NCBI GenBank assembly: GCA_947561715.1
Contig: OX387197.1
Coordinates: 25,384,266-25,448,265, forward strand
Origin: Ascidia mentula
Taxonomy: Eukaryota; Chordata; Ascidiacea; Phlebobranchia; Ascidiidae
Length of the DNA stretch: 64,000 nt
Direction: 5' to 3'
Shown piece after piece: positions 26,211 to 37,756 of the stretch. The translations under genes were made by a program, and so were the position numbers. Within the stretch, counting starts at the first letter, position 1, and each line of letters opens with the position of its first letter. The notes beneath the pieces are model-generated. The model searched no databases, had not been told where the DNA came from, and saw nothing but the letters and a program-made list of their open reading frames with translations.

Positions 26211-28934
26211 ATGAATCTACATTTGGTGGCGTTATCAGTACTTTTGCCTGTTGTCTTGTCTCAAACCTGGCACAAGCATGGGACAAGTGAATATTTGATT
26301 GTGTCAAATAAAGTCAGCAATTATTCTGAAGCAGAAACTACATGTCAAGGATGGAACGCTCATGTAGCGAACGTCAAAACAAACGATACTTTTCATTTTT
26401 TGGTGGCCGAGATCAGAAATCTAAGTCTAGGATGTAAGTCTTGCATGCTTTACAGTTTGATTATTGTGTTGTTGGATTGTTAAAAAAGGTAAATGCAAAT
26501 TGATGTGGCATAATGCTATCACCCTTATTGAAAAATATATTCAACATAAATGGAACTCTTGTACATAAGTCTTGTCTGGCTCGCAGTTAAAGTTTTAGTG
26601 CGTTGAAAAATGGGGTAAATTCAAAGCTACTGAAACGAAAATAAAAAATTGTTCTGGCACCGACATTATTTGATTAAAGTCTACGAACATTATAAATGGT
26701 TGGATAGAAACATATGCGAAAGTTTTTGGCTGACATGGAACTGAATCTGGAATAAATTCGTAACACGTGTTCAATTTTAGATGAAACATATTCCTATTTC
26801 ATTGGAGCGAGGCGAATTACTGGGACAGATAATTTTGAGTGGACAGATGGAACAAGAGTTGTAAACGGACAGTGGAGGAAAGGGGGAGGAATAAATGGAA
26901 CAAAATGGAATGAACCCAACAACAAAAATCAAAGTGAAGATTGTGTGACAATGGGATATCGTTTCTATTTCAAACAAAATTTACGATGGCATGATATTCC
27001 ATGCGTATATGAGTCACGATGCATATGTGAAAGATCATCAGGTGAGGTGCTTGAGATTTATGTGATCAAGTTTATCAGCAGCACTCCTACGTAATAAATC
27101 ATGATATACCTGTGTTTCCATGAAAGGTGGTTAACTTCTTCTGTTAACTTTGATTTAAGATCAACCTGGTAGAAACCTTATTATCATAATATCCCGGCCT
27201 GTATAAACAGTTGAATCATTACTTTGTTGTAAGTCTTGTTATTTGTGTTTTCCGTTTTACGGTCGCAAAAATCATCTACTCTTTCTAAAACCACAACAAG
27301 TACCGTCAAAGAAACCACCACAAACATCGAACATATTCTTATTATAATAATAACCCCCCCCCCCCCTCCCCACCATACAGATAAACATGATTTTACAGTA
27401 CGATGTATGATATATATGTGCAGTTGCATCAACTTCCAAAACCACTACAACAATCACTAAAGATACCACTGAAGCCAGAATATTAACCACAACCACTATC
27501 ATTCCAACTAACACGGGAACCACCAACACCGTCATCACATTGTCAACGAGAACCAGCAAAGTAACAGTTGGAAACGGATCGGCACAAACTAACAAAGTTT
27601 CAACCGCTCCTTTCACCTTTTCTTCCAAACGTAAGTATAAACCCAACGAACGCTATAGAGCATAACTTTCGTAAACTGTTCAAGCGCCCAACCCCGTATG
27701 CCAAGACAAAAACCTGATTGGGATTCGTGCCCAGGACATCCTGGGTTCAAACCCCGGTATGGTCAAAATACAAAAAATATGTTTTATCTTATATAGGTCG
27801 TGTCGTGTAGTGCATATCTTTCATGTGACTACAACTTTTTAATATAAATATGCCCATTAAAGACTGACTACGTTTATTGTGGCCCCTGTTACGTTCCTTG
27901 GCATGATTTCGATGTTGCTTCATTTTCAATGTTCAATTAAAAAAAAAACAATACTGTTCCTTGGCACAAAAATAAAATAAGATCGCACATAACAACATAT
28001 ATCAAATAAATGATCCGATAAAGATGAAATCACAAACCTACACAGCACAAAAGAAACAGCGACTGTTGTTTATATTCCCAATTAACATATTTTCCTTATT
28101 CTACCTTAAATTCTATTTACGCAAAACGTGATTCATCCAGCCAAGTGTCAATTGATTTATTGTGTTTCATGGTAGTGGTCACATCAAACACAAAAGCTTT
28201 TATTTTTATTTTTTTCACAAAAGCAACGACAAACAAGAGCAACAACCTGGCTATAATAATCGGTACAGTTTTTGGAGTCATCGTAATAATTGGTATTATA
28301 TGCTTGGTAGTCTGTGTGACGTCACAACGGTGTAGAAAACATTGGTGAGTTCATTTTCTTTCAATCATTTTGATGAATGTGAAGTTACAATCCCATTTTC
28401 TTTTATACCAATGCGAAAATTTCTTGCAGAAGTTTAAATATCGGCTCTTCACAACGTTATTTTGTTAATGAATGTTCACATAACTTTAAATATTGTATTT
28501 CCTATTTCTGGTTAAATTTATTCTTATGCTTCTTAGCGCACAAAGAAATACACAAGATCTGAACGCCCGAGTAGCTGGTAAGTAAAACGACCAACTGAAA
28601 TAAAATGCAAATATAACTTCACCAACTAGCTAATTCAGAACTAAGAAACACGAAATTGTAACAAAAAAATTCAGAATAATTGGTGATAAATTAAGAAAGT
28701 TGGATATTTGTCAATAATATTTTTTTATTTTTTAACATATTTTGTTGACCAGATGCTGACTTCAAGCAAGATCAAGTTTACATCAATGAGAATACTGCTC
28801 AGTATTACAACTTGCAACCATCAATAAACCATCCACAGAACCAAACAAATCATGATATCCACCATTATGAGGTCATCAAACACCCTGTATACGTAAACAC
28901 CAGAAACGAATCTCAATACATTAATTGTGATTAA
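26211..28934 (+). CDS. CLR7: type I C-type lectin-like receptor, S tail, swapped stalk
   Basis: Exons 26211-26433, 26781-27041, 27424-27630, 28224-28344, 28537-28577 and 28753-28934 sum to 1,035 nt (344 residues). Closest relative is CLR6 (same stalk type, same intron-3 SINE). CTLD with INGTKWNEPNN, NQSEDC and PC; the last segment reads SRCIC instead of SRYIC, adding an unpaired cysteine next to the final CTLD cysteine. Between exons 2 and 3 lies a decayed stalk-like stretch (about 27262-27335, encoding TTTSTVKETTTN-like residues) and a poly-C tract (27355-27367). It has no acceptor in a usable phase, so I leave it out of the model. The S tail differs slightly (PQNQTNHDIHHYEVIKHPVY). A complete FB1 does not follow; see the deletion junction at 29367. 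Confidence 0.84.
27695..27800 (+). repeat. tRNA-like SINE segment in CLR7 intron 3
   Basis: Copy of the CLR6 intron element with B-box-like GTTCAAACC. It duplicated with the stalk/intron block rather than by a fresh insertion, because flanks match on both sides. Confidence 0.4.
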
Positions 28935-29008
28935 ATTACTGTAAGTTTTGCAGTGACCACGGAGACTTTAGGAAAACGTTTGTTAATTGTTTTTCTACAC
29001 ATATTTTT

Positions 29009-29367
29009 CATGATTCAGAGATTGAAGAGACTGGCCCTTACTATTGTCAACATTGCCATGTTTCATACAGAAAAACGTTTCGGTAAAAACTTATGCCATC
29101 ATCAGTTTAAATGACGCGATTGGTGTAGTTCCAGGATTATATGGAGCTAACCTGACTGACGTCACAGAGAATGCCAGCGCGGGTGGTGATGTCATGTTGT
29201 TATCAGCCACACACTACTAAAGGGGGAAAATGCGCAGTAAACGACGTGTTGTGTCGATTATTGTGTATTTTGCGTTTTGTGTCGTTTACTGCGTACTTTC
29301 CACCGTTAGTGATGTGTGGCCGATAACAACATGACGTCACCCACGCGAGCCTTATGTGTGACGTCAG
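29009..29367. mobile_element. FB1 copy e, right arm truncated
   Basis: Left arm and centre are present. The right arm stops at GTGACGTCAG (about 29367), where it joins directly to sequence of a long-tail exon 6. The truncation marks a deletion breakpoint. Confidence 0.7.
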
Positions 29368-29466
29368 TTTGAAGGCATCGGGAAACGGACCTTTACGTTA
29401 GGTAGACACCAACGACCGAAGTACTTACGACCGGTTGAACAACGTTGAATATATGAGTGGAATAAT
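29368..29466 (+). pseudogene. Scar of a deleted long-tail receptor (exon 6 piece)
   Basis: Matches the middle of the L tail exon (residues like KASGNGP..., then DTNDRSTYDRLNNVE and MSG), as in CLR12 and CLR14. No other exon of that gene remains. It shows that CLR7 (S) was once followed by an L gene, removed by a deletion with one end inside FB1. Confidence 0.75.
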
Positions 29467-30214
29467 TGTATAAGACTTTGCATCACTCATGGTGCGAATT
29501 GCTTTTTTTCGTAAGTCTCAACCTGGTTACTTATTTGCAGTTTTGCGTTGTGCCCTTACATAGTTTTGTGATATTTAACATTTCCATTTACGCTCGTAAA
29601 TATGAATCCTCGTAAAAGTTTGCAATGTAACCAGAAATTGTCAATGGATAACGTAAAGTGTGAGTTGTGATCAACTACATTCTGTAAAGATCGCTCCTGT
29701 TTAAAATAAAGCTACCAACTTTCTGAACTATCTTTGTCGACTTACCTTCGAAGGCGGAAATAAAATGCATCGAAAGATTTGTTGTGACTAATAAATGACT
29801 ACGCTTTATTTCTGTTCATTAGCCATTTGGAAAAATATCTGATTCATCCAAACTACGTAGGAGTTCTGATTAAATTTGTTTATGTTGCCACTATAAGCCA
29901 ATCTAAGGACAGTTGGAAGCAGTTTAGATATCAGTTATATGAAACATCAAGCGTTGAGAAGCAATGATTTGATCATTTTGAAGATGCCATTTGGCGTTTG
30001 CAACAACTTGGATTGTAATTGAAATGAAATGAAAGCAAGCATATTAGGCGTTGCAACTTACGTTTCAAATGTTATTAAGATTGCCTATTGTGAAGACTAT
30101 TGCCAGGAGTGTTGAAGGACTATTAGTAAACACACGAAATAAGAAACTTTTGTTGTGATTTTGTAGTATTTTAACACAACCTTTTTGTGGGAATACAAAA
30201 GTTAGCTTAAAAGC
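29467..30214. repeat. 5' flank of CLR8
   Basis: Upstream repeat (about 29615-29950) and promoter-proximal block as before other MNLHL genes. The TATA-like box reads AATACAAAAG. Confidence 0.55.
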
Positions 30215-33009
30215 ACGAACCTACATTTGGTGGCGTTATTAGCACTCCTGCCTGTTGCCTCCTTTCAAACTTGGACAAGTATGGGACAAGAGAATATTTG
30301 ATTGGATCAAGAGTGAATAAAGTCAACAATTATTCTGAAGCGAAAACTGCATGTCAAGGATGGAAGGCTCATGTATCCAACGTCAAAACAAAACATATTT
30401 TTGATTTTTTGGTAGCTAAGATTGGAACTCTCACAGGTAAGACTTGCATTGAATTGTTGGGTTGTTGAAAAAGGTAAATGCAAACTTGTGTTGCCTAATG
30501 CTGTCACCATTACTGTAAAATATCTTCAACAGAATTGGAACTCCTAAACATAAGTCTTCTCTGCTCCGCAGTTAGGTTTTAGTATTGTGTTACTGCGTTG
30601 GAAATTGGGGTAAATTCAAACAGGTGCTTCTGAAACTGAAATATTAAAATAGTCTGGCACCGACATAATTTGATTGGGATCAACTAATATTAATAATGGT
30701 TGGATAGAAACATTTGGGAAAGTTTTTTTGCTAAAATGGGATTAAATTTAAAGTAACACGTGTTCAATTTTAGACGCACCATATTCCTATTTCATTGGAG
30801 CGAGATGAATTACTGGGACATATAACTTTGAGTGGACAGATGGAACAAGAGTTGTGAACGGACAGTGGAGGAAAGGTGGAATATGGAATGAACCAAACAA
30901 CTTCAATGAAGAATGTGTTACAATGGGATATCGCTATGTGTTCGACCCGAATTTGAAATGGGTTGATGTTTCATGCGTATATGAGTCGCGATACATTTGT
31001 GAAAGATCATCAGGTGAGACGGCTGAGAAGATAATAATGAAAACTATGTACAACCATTTACATTTTCAGAGAAAACACCTATAAACGTAATCGCAATCAT
31101 ATCAACTAACTTGCAGTAATGAACACTTCTCATTCAAATTAATCCTAAATTTAATGTATTCATAAAAAAAATATAAAAAATAAGCAGTCAATGTGTCCTA
31201 AATATTTCGTTTTAACAAAGAAACCGAAGAATACTTTTCTGGTAATAGTTGTCATGTGAACAATGCGTTCACGACAAAACATCGAATATTCCTTTTCTGA
31301 AAATTGATTGTCGGTTGTAATCGTTCGATAATAATTAATCTTGCGACAACAAAAATATAGAAGTTTTAAATTTACGTGAAGAGTGCTTCAGAACGAGGTA
31401 AACAAGTCACGTTTGCATTTATTTTTTTGTTTCCTATTTCAGTCTCTTCAAAATTACCCAAAAGTTCAGTGTATGACTATACCATTTAGACTAAGTTAAA
31501 ACTTTTATTTTCCTGAATCCAGTATGTTTATCTATTGCCCGACAAGCTTGAAAACGTTGAGCCACGCCATTTCAGCAATGTTATGTTTGTGGCATTTAAT
31601 TTCTTTTTGAGTTGCTTGCCTACTTGGGTGGTGTACAATTGTGAGATTTACTGTCTGGCATTTTATGGAGTAATTAGTTACATAATTATAGATGGCATAT
31701 TCACAGTTTCAACGACGTTAAAAGCAACTACGACATCCTCTGAAGCCACAACACGTACCGTCAAAGAAACCACCAAAGGAACCACCAGATCTATTACCAC
31801 AACAACCACTAAATCAGCCACCACAACCATCTCCTTACCACTTAGCACTGAAACCATCCGCAATGTCACCACAAATGGAATGAAGACCAGCAGAGCGACA
31901 GTCGGTAACGAATCTACGCCGACTACAAAGGTTTCAACCACACTTTTAAGCTCTGCTCACAAACGTAAGTTCTAAACTTGCCAAGCTACTTTAATCAATA
32001 CTGTATACTTATCTAACACAGAGATTTAAAACCTTTTTGTAGTCATGAACTCCATTTCTACTTCATTATTAATTTGTGTATTGTTGTAACTCGTATGTGT
32101 GGCCTGTACAGGCAATATTGTCGGTTTGAAACAAATATGACGTTATATGTCTGTGTGTTAGAATCAAGTACACCAAAAACTGACATCGGCAATATATCCA
32201 TTGTGGTTGGTTCGATTGTTGGCTTCATCGTCATAATCGTTATTATCTGCATTGTTGTTTTCTGTGTGATCTCACGAAAGCGAAAGAATCAAAGGTAAGT
32301 CCCCTTCGTTTCTATACCATTACGGGTCCAGAGTTTAAATCAGTGTAAATGGGTTAGCAATGCGAAGTGACCACTGTAGGCTTGTACGACTATTTACACG
32401 TGTGAAGTTTCGTATTATTGTTTTAGTGTAAGTATACATAATACTCCAGTGTATTTAGGTCTGTGGCCCCAAGAGATTTACAGGCAGTTGTCTACAATGT
32501 ATATGGTAAGCACATAAAGAAAAGCAATCATTTTGGTAAACGTGACATAAAATGTGAAATACTTAACTTGGAGAAATGTCATTGCAGCCACAGACAACTA
32601 CGAACCAGAAGAAACATACGCCGAAACTCCAACCGTAACCCACGTCAGCCCGCAACACGCAGTGACATATGAAGACGTTACTCATTCTCAATGCAATCTC
32701 TATGACGTTGCCACAAATCCGGAACTAGCAGACTGTGATCGCGTAAACAATGGCGATGTCTACAGCACGGTGCAACGCGACGGGGACGGCCAGGCTACTT
32801 ACAATCAACTACAGTTGCATCAACCTGCTTGTTTGAAGGCATCGGGAAACGTATATTTGCCTGAGGTAGACGCCAACGACCGAAATACTTACGACCAGTT
32901 AAACAACATCGAACATATGACTGGGAATACCATTGCCTCCACCTCTGCCGATCAACTTTACACAGCGGTCAGGAAACCCTTGAAAGGACATCAGCCCCAT
33001 ACATCCTAA
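30215..33009 (+). pseudogene. CLR8: long-tail receptor with a dead lectin half
   Basis: Exon equivalents 30215-30436, 30774-31013, 31707-31964, 32162-32294, 32459-32505 and 32588-33009. The start codon position reads ACG (30215-30217), exon 1 lacks one base in the QTW(H)K stretch (222 nt instead of 223), and exon 2 has TGA at 30806-30808 in place of the CGA arginine of FIGARR. In contrast the stalk (86 residues), helix (SIVVGSIVGFIVIIVIICIVVFCVI) and L tail (YEDV, YSTVQRDGDGQATYNQL, YDQL, LYTAV) are open and canonically spliced. The tail ends with a longer C-terminus (KPLKGHQPHTS). Either a recent pseudogene or a donor of downstream exons. It is most like CLR4 in its 3' half. Confidence 0.85.
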
Positions 33010-33987
33010 ATTCTTTAATATGCAGTTTTGCAATCATACTCTGTACATAATATGATTTAATGTGTTAAATTGACGACTTCACTGTAAAATATGTTCAAAG
33101 TGTGCTTGTTTGACTACCAATGTACCTAGAGCAACAGGGGGATCACAGGACATCGTAAAATATACATTCTGGAATCGGACGATTATATGTGAGAGACCCA
33201 CGCACGAATATTTGTATAAGACTTTGTATCACTCATGGTGCGAATTGTTTTTACGCACGTCTTAATCTTATTACTTATTTCCAGTTTTGCGTTGTACCCT
33301 TACATAGTTTTGTGATATTTAACATTTCCAAGCAGTGTCTTTGTTATCCTCGCTAATCATCGTAATAGTTTTGCAATGTAAACTAAAAGTGTCAATAAAT
33401 GACATAAAGTGTGGGTTTACCAAATTCTGTAAAGATCGCTACTTGTGTTTTACAAATCAAGCCACCCGATGTACCAACTTCCAGAACTATCTTTATCGAC
33501 TTTGCACCCAAGTATCTTTATCGACTTACCTTCGAAGGCGGAAATTAAATGCACGTAAAGATTTGTTGTGACTAATAAATTACATGGATTTATTTCTGCT
33601 GATTCGTCTTGTGTGAAAATATCTGATTCATTCCAACTACGTAGGAGTTCTGATTCAAAAACGCTTATGTTTCCACTGCAAGCCAATCTAATACCAGTTG
33701 GAAGCGGTTTAGCTATCAGTGATATGAAACAAGCAATCAATTGATCCATTTGAAGATGCCAATTGGCATTTGCAACAACTTGGATTGTAATTGAAACGAA
33801 ATGACGGCAAGCAACCTAATCGTTGTAACTTAGGCTTTAATATTATTAAGATTGCCTATTGTGAAGACTATTGCTAGGAGTATTGAAGGACTATTGGTAA
33901 ATACATGAAATAAGAAACTTTTGTTGCGATTTTGTATTGTTGTTTAACAGAACCTATTTGTGTAAATATATAAGTTAGCTTTAAAGC
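33010..33987. repeat. CLR8-CLR9 intergenic
   Basis: L-gene 3' flank, then the upstream repeat (about 33365-33720) with a small internal duplication (ATCTTTATCGACTT occurs twice, near 33489 and 33512). AATATATAAG precedes the CLR9 ATG by about 20 bp. Confidence 0.55.
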
Positions 33988-36900
33988 ATGAATCTACATT
34001 TGGTGGCGTTATTAGCACTCCTGCCTGTTGTATTGTCACAAACCTGGTACAAGAATGGGACAAGTGAATATTTGATTGGATCAAGAGCGAATAACGTTTG
34101 CAGCTATTCTGAAGCAGAAACTGCATGTCAAGAATGGAATGCTAATGTAGCCAACGTCAAAACAACAGATATTTTTGATTTTTTGGTGGCTAAGATTGGA
34201 AATCTAAGTCTAGAAAGTAAGTCTTGTCTGGTTCACAGTTTGATCATTAAATTGTTGGGCTGTTGAAAAAAGTAAATTTATGTTGCCCTAATGCTCCATC
34301 ATTTGTGTAAAATATATTTATGGGAAATCTCACTGCCGAGTCTGGCCTGGATCAAAATTTCATTATAGTGTTGTTGATTTGTTAAAAAAGGTAAATGAAA
34401 ACTTATGTTGCATAACCCCGATGTCACAATTATTGTGAAATATCTGTAACAGAATTGGAAGTCTTGAACATAAGTCTTGTCTAGCTCGCTGTTATGTTTT
34501 CTGCGTTGGAAAATGTGGTAAATTCAAGCCGGTGCATCTTGCAGCGTACAAGTTTAATTCCCAGTCGGCTTGCTGCTGTATTGAAACTAAGTCTGCTTGC
34601 GTGTTCTTGCTTTTAATACTAAATTCGACTCCTTGGCAGACTTATTTGTTAATGGAAAGGCACGATTGCAATACCAGGTAGCTTAAGTTTGATTTGTTTC
34701 AAGCGCGTTTAACAAGAGTTTAACACGTGACTGAATTACAGCGAATTAACTATTAAAAGAACGTGCGAACGTTACAGCGCGATGGCGATATTAACTACAG
34801 GGTCGAGAGAGTACGAGCGACTAAGAGAGTAGATGGGACTAGACTAGACTGTTGAAGGATTACGAAATGGGCGTTTTATAACGAAGTGTCAGAAAAAATG
34901 TTTTGCCCAGCAGGATGCCAGAAAGCCTGTGGGAGCTCCTGCAGGAAAGCTTAACTCCGTCTGCAGCCTTCGGTCCGTCTGTTTTCCAACTGTGTAAAGA
35001 ATTAAGTAGGGAAATATGTGTGTTGCTACAATCTTTAATGCTGATACTGTTGACAAAAATGAAATCTGGCAACATTAGTAATGGTTGTATAGAAACATTT
35101 GTGTTAGTTTTCTGCTAAAATGTGATTGAATCTGGAACTAACTTCGTAACACGTGTTTGATTTTAGACGTACCATATTCCTATTTCATTGGAGCGAGACG
35201 AATTAATGGGACAGATAACTTTGAGTGGACAGATGGAACATGCGTTGTAAACGGACAGTGGAGGAAAGGGGGAGGAATAAATGGAACAAAATGGAATGAA
35301 CCCAACAACAAAAATCAAAGTGAAGATTGTGTGACAATGGGATATCGTTACAATTTCAACCAAAAATTGCAATGGTTTGATGTTCCATGCGAATATGAGT
35401 CGCGATACATTTGTCAAAGATCATCAGGTGAGATGCTTGAAAGGGTTTTAAAAAAATATGTTCAACCATTTACATATACAGGTAAACCCCAAACATACTG
35501 GTGTAAAATAGATGAATGTCTTTCTTTAAACAATGGCAATCATAACTTGCCGTAATGAACATTTCTCATTCAAATTTCATCATAAATTTATTGTATTCAT
35601 TTGAAACTATTACTAAAACATAGTCAAGATATCCTCAACATTCCGTTGAAACAAACCAACCTAACAATAAATTCATGGTGATAGTTGTCATATGAACACT
35701 GTGTTCACGACAAAACATCGATTCCTTTTCTGACAATTGATTGACGGTTAAATTCGTTCGATAATAATCATTACTATGGTAGCATAAATATAGAAGTTTT
35801 AAATTTACGTGAAGACTGGTACAAAACATAGTAAACAAGTCACGTTTGCATATATTTTTTGTTTCCTATTTCAGTCTCTTCAAAATTACCCAAAAATTTT
35901 GGTATTCAGTGTATTACTGTAACATTTAGACTAAATTAAAACTTTTATTTTCCCTAATTCTATATGATTATCTATTACCCGACAAGCGTGGAAACGCTAA
36001 GCCACACCATTTCAGCAATGTTATGTTCGTGGTCTTTGATTACTTTTTGAGTGCTTAGCTGCCTGCGTGGTGTACAATTGTAAGATTTGCGGTCCGGCAT
36101 TTCATAGAGTAAATGGTTACATAATGATAGAAGACATATTCACAGTTTCAACGACGTTAAAAGCGACTACAACGTCCTCTGGAGCCACAACACGTTCCGT
36201 CCAAGAAACCACCAAAGGAACCACCAGATGTATTCCTACAACAACCACTAGATCAGCCACCACAAACATTGAAACCAGTCGCGATGTAACCGAATCTATG
36301 CCGACTACGAACGTTTTTACCACACTTTTCAGCTCTTCTCACAAACGTAAGTTCTAAACTTGGCAAGCTTCTCAATAAACTCTAACTCTTTATGCTTATC
36401 TAACACAGAGGTTTTAAACTTATTTGTAGACATAAGCCCATTTATAAAAATTACCCGGGCCTCCATTAATTTACCTCAACGTAAAGTTTGTGTATGGTTT
36501 AAATCCCATGTGTGGCCTGTACAGGCAATATTGTCGGTTTGAAACAAATATGATGGAAATGTTCTTGTGGTAGAAACAAGTACATCAACAACTAAGAGCG
36601 ACATTCAATCCATTGTGGTTGGTTCGATTGTTGGTGTCATCGTCATAATCGTTATTATCTGCATTGTTGTTTTTTGTGTGATCTCTCAAAAGCGAAAGGC
36701 TCAAAGGTAAGTGTCCTTCGTTCCTAGACCAGTATGGGTCCAGACCAGAGTTTAAATCAGTGTAAATCGGTGAGCAATGCAAAAAGAACCACTGTAAGCT
36801 TGTGCTCCTGTTTATATGTGTAATGTTTCATTATACTGTTTTAATATATAATACTCCAATGTATTTAGGTCTGTGCCCCCAAGAGAGTTACAGGCAGTTG

Positions 36901-37429
36901 CCAACAATGCAGACGGTAAGCACATAAACCTCAACGAATGCAATTATTTGTGCAAACCAAAATATGTGATGTCAAATACTTAACTGGGTAAAATTTCATT
37001 GCAGCCGCAGACAACTACGAACCAGAAGAAACATACGCCGAAACTCCAACCGAGAACCACGTCAGCTCGCAACACACAGTAACCTATGAAGACGTTACTC
37101 ATTTTCAATACAATCTCTATGACGATGCTACAATACCGGAACTAGCAAGCGGTTTAGGAACCAGTGATCGCGTAAACAATGGCGATGTCTACAGCACGGT
37201 GCAACGCGACGGAGACGACCAGGATACTTACAATCAACTACAGTTGCATCAACCTGCTTGTTTGGAGGCATCGGAAAACGGACCTTTGCCTGAGGTAGAC
37301 GTCAACGACCGAAATACTAACGACCGATTGCACAACATTGAACATATGAGTGGGAATACCACTGCCTCCACCTCTGCCGATCAACTTTACTCAGTGGTCA
37401 CAAAACCCAAGAAAAAACTGCGTCCTTGA
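33988..37429 (+). CDS. CLR9: type I C-type lectin-like receptor, long (L) tail
   Basis: Exons 33988-34216, 35167-35427, 36146-36346, 36574-36706, 36869-36915 and 37005-37429 sum to 1,296 nt (431 residues). CTLD with INGTKWNEPNN, NQSEDC, PC and YICQ. Two cysteines are added relative to all paralogues: NNVCSYSEA in exon 1 and DGTCVVNGQ in exon 2. Stalk 67 residues; helix SIVVGSIVGVIVIIVIICIVVFCVI. The L tail has TYAETP, TYEDV, YNLYDD, YSTVQRDGDDQDTYNQL and LYSVV; the YDRL site is changed to NDRL. Intron 1 is unusually long (950 bp): it holds a duplicated exon-1/intron-1 fragment (about 34321-34420, like CLR5) and a solo LTR. Confidence 0.88.
34540..35030. mobile_element. Solo LTR in CLR9 intron 1
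   Basis: A 491-bp insert beginning TGCAGC and ending GCTACA (TG..CA ends, imperfect short inverted termini), flanked by the 4-bp direct repeat ATCT (34536-34539 and 35031-35034). The paralogous intron of CLR5 (near 18670) shows the uninterrupted site with one ATCT. No internal retroelement sequence is present, so it fits an LTR left by recombination. Family not assignable by eye; it is younger than the CLR5/CLR9 split. Confidence 0.65.
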
Positions 37430-37756
37430 ATGAATCACAACCCTATAAATACTGAAATCGTCAATATGCAGTTTTGTAATCACATTTTTTAAATACTATT
37501 ATTGGTCAATGTGTTTGATTAACGACTTAACTTCGAGTTGGGTTCAAAGTGTGCTTGTTTAACAGCTACGCAATGTATCTACGCAAATACTGATCCATGG
37601 GTAGCGAAAATAATACATGTCAGAGATTTATCCCGGAACTAAAGGGGGTTTAAAAGGGTAACGTAAAACATATATCAGAACCTGGACGATTTTTTAATAA
37701 CTTAATGTAAATCACATCTCAAAGAAACATTTTCAAAGGTTGTTACAGTTCGTGAT
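37430..37756. other. 3' flank of CLR9
   Basis: Similar to the flank after CLR2 (7816-8130), with the same GGGTAGCGAAAATAATACATG and CATATATCAGAACC segments. Similarity stops at about 37756, where the Penelope-like sequence begins. Confidence 0.55.

Noticed and set aside
27262-27370. Additional coding stalk exon in CLR7 upstream of the poly-C tract
   Set aside because: Encodes stalk-like TVKETTTN residues but lacks an AG acceptor in phase 1 and runs into a poly-C tract; treated as a relic.
34860-35118. Small ORFs on both strands inside CLR9 intron 1
   Set aside because: They fall inside or across the end of the solo LTR and show no protein signature.
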